A stretch of DNA of 64,000 nt, taken from assembly GCF_002265875.1 (NCBI RefSeq), contig NZ_NPFA01000001.1:334988-398987 (forward strand), written 5' to 3'. A program made the position numbers and the translations under genes. Position 1 is the stretch's first letter. Each line of letters starts with the position of its first letter. Source of the DNA: Marinococcus halophilus (GTDB lineage: Bacteria; Bacillota; Bacilli; Bacillales; Marinococcaceae). Positions 61,235 through 64,000 of this stretch are shown here, piece after piece. The notes beneath the pieces were generated by a model that saw only the letters and a program-made list of their open reading frames with translations, had not been told where the DNA came from and searched no databases.

Positions 61235-62218
61235 ATGAAATATCGGCAATTGGGAGATACTGATTTGAACGTAAGTGAACTGAGTTTTGGCACGTGGGCC
61301 ATTGGCGGAGCCTGGGGAGCAACAAATGATACCGAAGCACTGAAGGGCCTCGAGGCCGCCATGGACGCCGGCGTGAATTTTTTCGACACCGCTGACGTGT
61401 ATGGGGACGGACACAGCGAGGAATTGATCGGAAAAGCAACGAAAGGGAAGGAAGAGGAAGTACATGTTGCCAGCAAGTTTGCCCGCGGCGGCGATATCAA
61501 TGACCCAAATACTTATTCGAAGGAAAGCGTCACTGCTTATCTCGACGCTACGCTGAAGCATCTTGGACGCGAACGCCTGGATCTTTATCAGATTCACTGC
61601 CCGCCGATTGATATTTTAAAAGACGGCTCGGTGTTTCAGGTGCTTGATGATCTGCAGAAAGAAGGAAAAATCCGTCATTACGGGGTCAGCGTGGAGACAG
61701 TGGAAGAGGGATTGGAATGCCTGCGTTATCCGAATGTGAAGGCCCTTCAGGTGATCTACAATATTTTCCGCCAAAAGCCGGCAGAACGACTGTTTCCACA
61801 GGCGAAAAAGCAGGGTGTCGGCATCCTGACCCGTGTACCGCTTGCCAGCGGACTATTAACGGGGAAATACACGCAGGAAACGACTTTCGCTGAAGATGAC
61901 CACCGCAATTTCAATCGGGACGGGGAAGCCTTCAACGTCGGGGAAACTTTTGCCGGCCTTACGTTTCAAAAAGGCGTGGAGCTCAGTTCCTCCCTCCAGT
62001 GGATTAAAGAGGAACGGGGTACGATGGCGCAGGCTGCTCTTCGCTGGATTCTGGATAATGACGATGTTACCTGCGTCATACCAGGATTCCGGAATGAAAA
62101 ACAAGTGTCTGACAGCCTCGAAGCAGTCAGTGTGCCTTCCTTCTCCAGGGAGGAGCAGGAGAAGCTGACGAAGTTTTATTTAGAGGACGTGGAGCCAAGC
62201 ATCCGGGGCGGATATTAA
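61235..62218 (+). CDS. Aldo/keto reductase
   Basis: 327 residues from ATG 61235 (AGGTGG upstream). TIM-barrel NADPH-dependent reductase: YRQLGDTDLNVSELSFGTWAIGG, catalytic Asp/Tyr in FFDTADVYGDGHSE, Lys in VASKFARGG, His in YQIHCPP, cofactor-binding CVIPGFRNEKQV. Closest in pattern to the general-stress/YhdN-YccK type. Natural substrate unknown. A candidate promoter TTGCAG-16-CATACT (61183-61210) lies just upstream. Confidence 0.9.
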   Translation: MKYRQLGDTDLNVSELSFGTWAIGGAWGATNDTEALKGLEAAMDAGVNFFDTADVYGDGHSEELIGKATKGKEEEVHVASKFARGGDINDPNTYSKESVTAYLDATLKHLGRERLDLYQIHCPPIDILKDGSVFQVLDDLQKEGKIRHYGVSVETVEEGLECLRYPNVKALQVIYNIFRQKPAERLFPQAKKQGVGILTRVPLASGLLTGKYTQETTFAEDDHRNFNRDGEAFNVGETFAGLTFQKGVELSSSLQWIKEERGTMAQAALRWILDNDDVTCVIPGFRNEKQVSDSLEAVSVPSFSREEQEKLTKFYLEDVEPSIRGGY

Positions 62219-62293
62219 ATCGTATGATTAACACAGTTTCATCCCGGGTAATTGTACTAGTGGACAAATTATTAAACAAAGGAGCGATTATAT

Positions 62294-62533
62294 ATGGGAA
62301 GCCAATCCGTTTCCGAACTAACCGCAGGTACGAACTATAAAGCGAGTGAAATCGACAGCTTTGTAGAAAACAATCATGTCACGGTTATTTCTAACAACGA
62401 AAATCAACTGTTTACAGAACCTGACCGCGAGTACAAAGTCGTCTATAAATTCGGCGGCTATTTCGATCATTCGAAGGAACTTGGCGGAAAAGAATTCGTT
62501 GAAAAACCAACGTACGTTGTAGAAAAAGTCTAA
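62294..62533 (+). CDS. Small hypothetical protein, 79 residues
   Basis: Reading frame with AAAGGAG eight bases before the ATG and a strong bidirectional terminator 30 bases after the stop, so it is probably real. Soluble, acidic, with a Tyr/Val-rich second half (REYKVVYKFGGYFDHSKELG, KPTYVVEKV). I do not recognise a family. It follows the aldo/keto reductase by 75 bp on the same strand and may be co-transcribed. Confidence 0.6.
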   Translation: MGSQSVSELTAGTNYKASEIDSFVENNHVTVISNNENQLFTEPDREYKVVYKFGGYFDHSKELGGKEFVEKPTYVVEKV

Positions 62534-62563
62534 AAACAGCGTCCATTTGTTTTGAAAACACAG

Positions 62564-62600
62564 AAAGGCCGGCGCCCCTTAAAAAGGGTGCCGGCCTTTG
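62564..62600. terminator. Bidirectional terminator after the 79-residue gene and rsbR-like gene
   Basis: AAAGGCCGGC-gcccc...gggt-GCCGGCCTTT; the stop codon of the convergent RsbR-like gene lies in the loop. Confidence 0.85.
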
Positions 62601-63433
62601 TAGTGTTCCTGATCCATAGCCTGGGCAAGCGACGAAGCGATCGGCACATCTTTAAAGCTAATGCCGAGATTGACGGAGGTCTGGGCAATTTCAGGACGCA
62701 TCCCTGCCAGGACAGGCTTCACGCCAATCAGCTTCAGCGAACGGATCAGGCCGAAAATCTGATGGGCAACATGGGTATCAATACCGGCTACGCCGGATAG
62801 ATCAATAAAAAGTTCGGACACCTGTTTTTTCGCACACGCCTCAAGCGAGTGTTCGAGTATTACTGCGGCCCTTTCTTCATCAATTTCTCCTATTAACGGA
62901 AGAAGGGCAGAGGATTTATTCAGCGAAATGATTGGTGCACTCAGTTCATTGATGATGCTTTCTTTAGCTTCCAGCTTCTGCAGGAGCAGCCGGTTGGATT
63001 TTTCCACATACGAAAGAATAATCTGGTCCACGCCGTTTGTGACGACCTCCCGAAGCTGTTCTTTCATATTGGCGGAAAGCTCGGTATGCTCTTCAGCGTA
63101 AAAACGCTTCAAATAGGCTGTATACTGCTCCCGGTGCCTCATCATTTCCCGGACAACCCGCGCGTCCTTCGTACGGAAGTACTTAGGATCGCTTATAATG
63201 CCATCTATCCATACTGCTAAGGTATTCTCCCACGTATTCCAGTCTTCAACAAAAATGCTTGAAAAGTGTAAATGAAATTCGTAGGTCTGGGCCTTCAGCT
63301 CCTCGACTTCTTTTGGATCCGTGGTTGCGTAAACAGATTCTCTATCTGATTCCTCTAACGTTTCGTACCATGATTTCGCCATCTCCGCTGCGTGATTGAC
63401 AAAATAATCACGGATCAACTGGTTGGTGCTCAT
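62579..63433 (-). CDS. RsbR-type STAS-domain stressosome protein
   Basis: 284 residues from ATG 63433. An N-terminal non-haem globin-like sensor part (1-155, WYETLEESDRESVYATTDP, MRHREQYTAYLKRFY), a linker helix (LEAKESIINELSAPIIS), then a C-terminal STAS domain (LFIDLSGVAGIDTHVAHQIF, GVKPVLAGMRPEIAQTSVNLG). The second phosphothreonine site is kept (Thr220), but the first, Thr171 of B. subtilis RsbR, is Glu183 here (IGEIDEERA). No rsbS, rsbT or sigB gene is nearby, so it is an orphan paralogue feeding a stressosome encoded elsewhere. Confidence 0.85.
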   Translation of the reverse strand: MSTNQLIRDYFVNHAAEMAKSWYETLEESDRESVYATTDPKEVEELKAQTYEFHLHFSSIFVEDWNTWENTLAVWIDGIISDPKYFRTKDARVVREMMRHREQYTAYLKRFYAEEHTELSANMKEQLREVVTNGVDQIILSYVEKSNRLLLQKLEAKESIINELSAPIISLNKSSALLPLIGEIDEERAAVILEHSLEACAKKQVSELFIDLSGVAGIDTHVAHQIFGLIRSLKLIGVKPVLAGMRPEIAQTSVNLGISFKDVPIASSLAQAMDQEHYKGRHPF

Positions 63434-63515
63434 ACGGCACCGTCTCCCTTCTGTGTGGAAACTACTTATATCATGTTTCATGTTCCTTTAAAAAATTATA
63501 ATTAAACAAGAAAAT

Positions 63516-64000
63516 TTATGACTCCGGTTGGAGCGGATAGGATTCTCTTAGCGTCCACTGGTCTTTTTCAAGATGGGCTTTAAAGCGGTTCATGATCCAA
63601 AGGTGAATAAATGCCTGGGTGTACTGATAAAAATACCATGGCATAGCCGGGACGTAGTCATGGACCGCTACAATGCACTGATTGGTATGAGGAATTTTAC
63701 GGAATTCCAACCGGCCCCGCTCTCCTTCGTTTACCTGAGCCAGGAGCCCCCCGGTAATATAATACAGCGCGCGGTCTTCTTCACTGCGCTCCTTGGAATA
63801 AGAAAGCTCAAGAAATGTTCTTTTCATAAAAGCAGGCCGGAGCCCATACTGATAACGGTCGGTCGTTTCCACTTTTACAAACGGGCGCAGAAGCTTCGGC
63901 AGCCATTTTATATAGTAGCGTGCCGTCCAGTCTGCGTCTCTGCCATTTGGAATCGTCACGCGCTGGACGGAGCGCACATTCCGTTCCACCGGCGCCGGCT
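63516..64000 (-). CDS. Unknown protein, 5' end beyond the window
   Basis: At least 161 residues; the frame remains open to the right edge (codons for P-A-P-V-E-R-N precede the first possible GTG start), so the beginning is probably outside. No family recognised. Visible parts are an Arg/Lys-rich start, GGLLAQVNEGERGRLEFR, and an aromatic segment VPAMPWYFYQYTQAFIHLWIMNRF. No clear membrane helix. Transcribed toward the RsbR-like gene 82 bp away. Confidence 0.6.
   Translation of the reverse strand, partial: PAPVERNVRSVQRVTIPNGRDADWTARYYIKWLPKLLRPFVKVETTDRYQYGLRPAFMKRTFLELSYSKERSEEDRALYYITGGLLAQVNEGERGRLEFRKIPHTNQCIVAVHDYVPAMPWYFYQYTQAFIHLWIMNRFKAHLEKDQWTLRESYPLQPES

Overview
The window is a stretch of chromosome from a Bacillaceae-type Firmicute. 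Gene order from the fabZ/flhP end to argS largely follows the Bacillus subtilis ywp-ywm-atp-upp-glyA-ywl-prfA-rho-fbaA-spo0F-pyrG-rpoE-argS segment. Shine-Dalgarno sites are strong (AAGGAGG type), start codons are often GTG or TTG, and intrinsic terminators are plentiful. G+C is near half by eye. Several secreted or regulatory proteins are strongly acidic, and the ATP synthase a subunit carries a lysine typical of alkaliphiles. Sporulation genes usually found at three points of this segment are absent although spo0F remains. Together this suggests a haloalkaliphilic, possibly non-sporulating bacillus (Salisediminibacterium/Alkalicoccus-like); that assignment is inference.

Layout. 1-1.3 kb: 3' part of an IS1182-family element. 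1.3-7.2 kb: acetoin-dehydrogenase-type 2-oxoacid dehydrogenase operon (E1alpha, E1beta, E2, E3) followed by a SorC-family regulator. 7.2-11 kb: SmtB/CzrA-like ArsR repressor, orphan sigma factor, branched-chain aminotransferase, odd alpha/beta-hydrolase, GlsB-type membrane protein. 11-15 kb: AT-rich tagO-like gene, fabZ, epuA, flhP, flhO. 15-24.5 kb: murAA, a DUF1146 gene and the complete F1Fo ATP synthase operon atpIBEFHAGDC. 24.6-32.5 kb: upp, a redoxin, glyA, ywlG, rpiB, ywlE, ywlC, prmC, prfA. 32.6-34 kb: CoA-disulfide-reductase-like gene on the plus strand. 34-44.7 kb: tdk, type-B rpmE, rho, glpX, murAB, tal, fbaA, spo0F, DUF2529 gene, pyrG, rpoE. 44.8-52.7 kb: panF/yhdT, DUF2187 gene, a short CPA1 antiporter beside an IS1182 relic, GNAT, cstA, argS, ywiB. 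52.8-60 kb: sugar ABC transporter with its own membrane-anchored sugar-binding sensor, histidine kinase and AraC-type response regulator. 60-64 kb: ornithine-cyclodeaminase-like enzyme, aldo/keto reductase, small orphan protein, RsbR-like STAS protein, and a gene running off the right edge.

Functional links. The 52.8-60 kb sugar system carries a consensus CcpA cre site at each of its two promoters, and cstA has one just downstream of its promoter. glyA is preceded by a PurR-like inverted repeat. pyrG has a promoter that starts transcription at GGGC and a terminator whose 5' arm holds a C-rich tract, the arrangement of B. subtilis CTP-sensing attenuation. prfA overlaps prmC by one base, pairing the release factor with its GGQ methyltransferase.

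The most unusual non-coding signal is a structured repeat of about 120 bp with two near-complete copies (8.4-8.6 and 43.86-43.98 kb) plus a partial third copy. Their stem sequences differ but stay paired, while the unpaired blocks are conserved. It lies before the aminotransferase gene and inside the pyrG leader.
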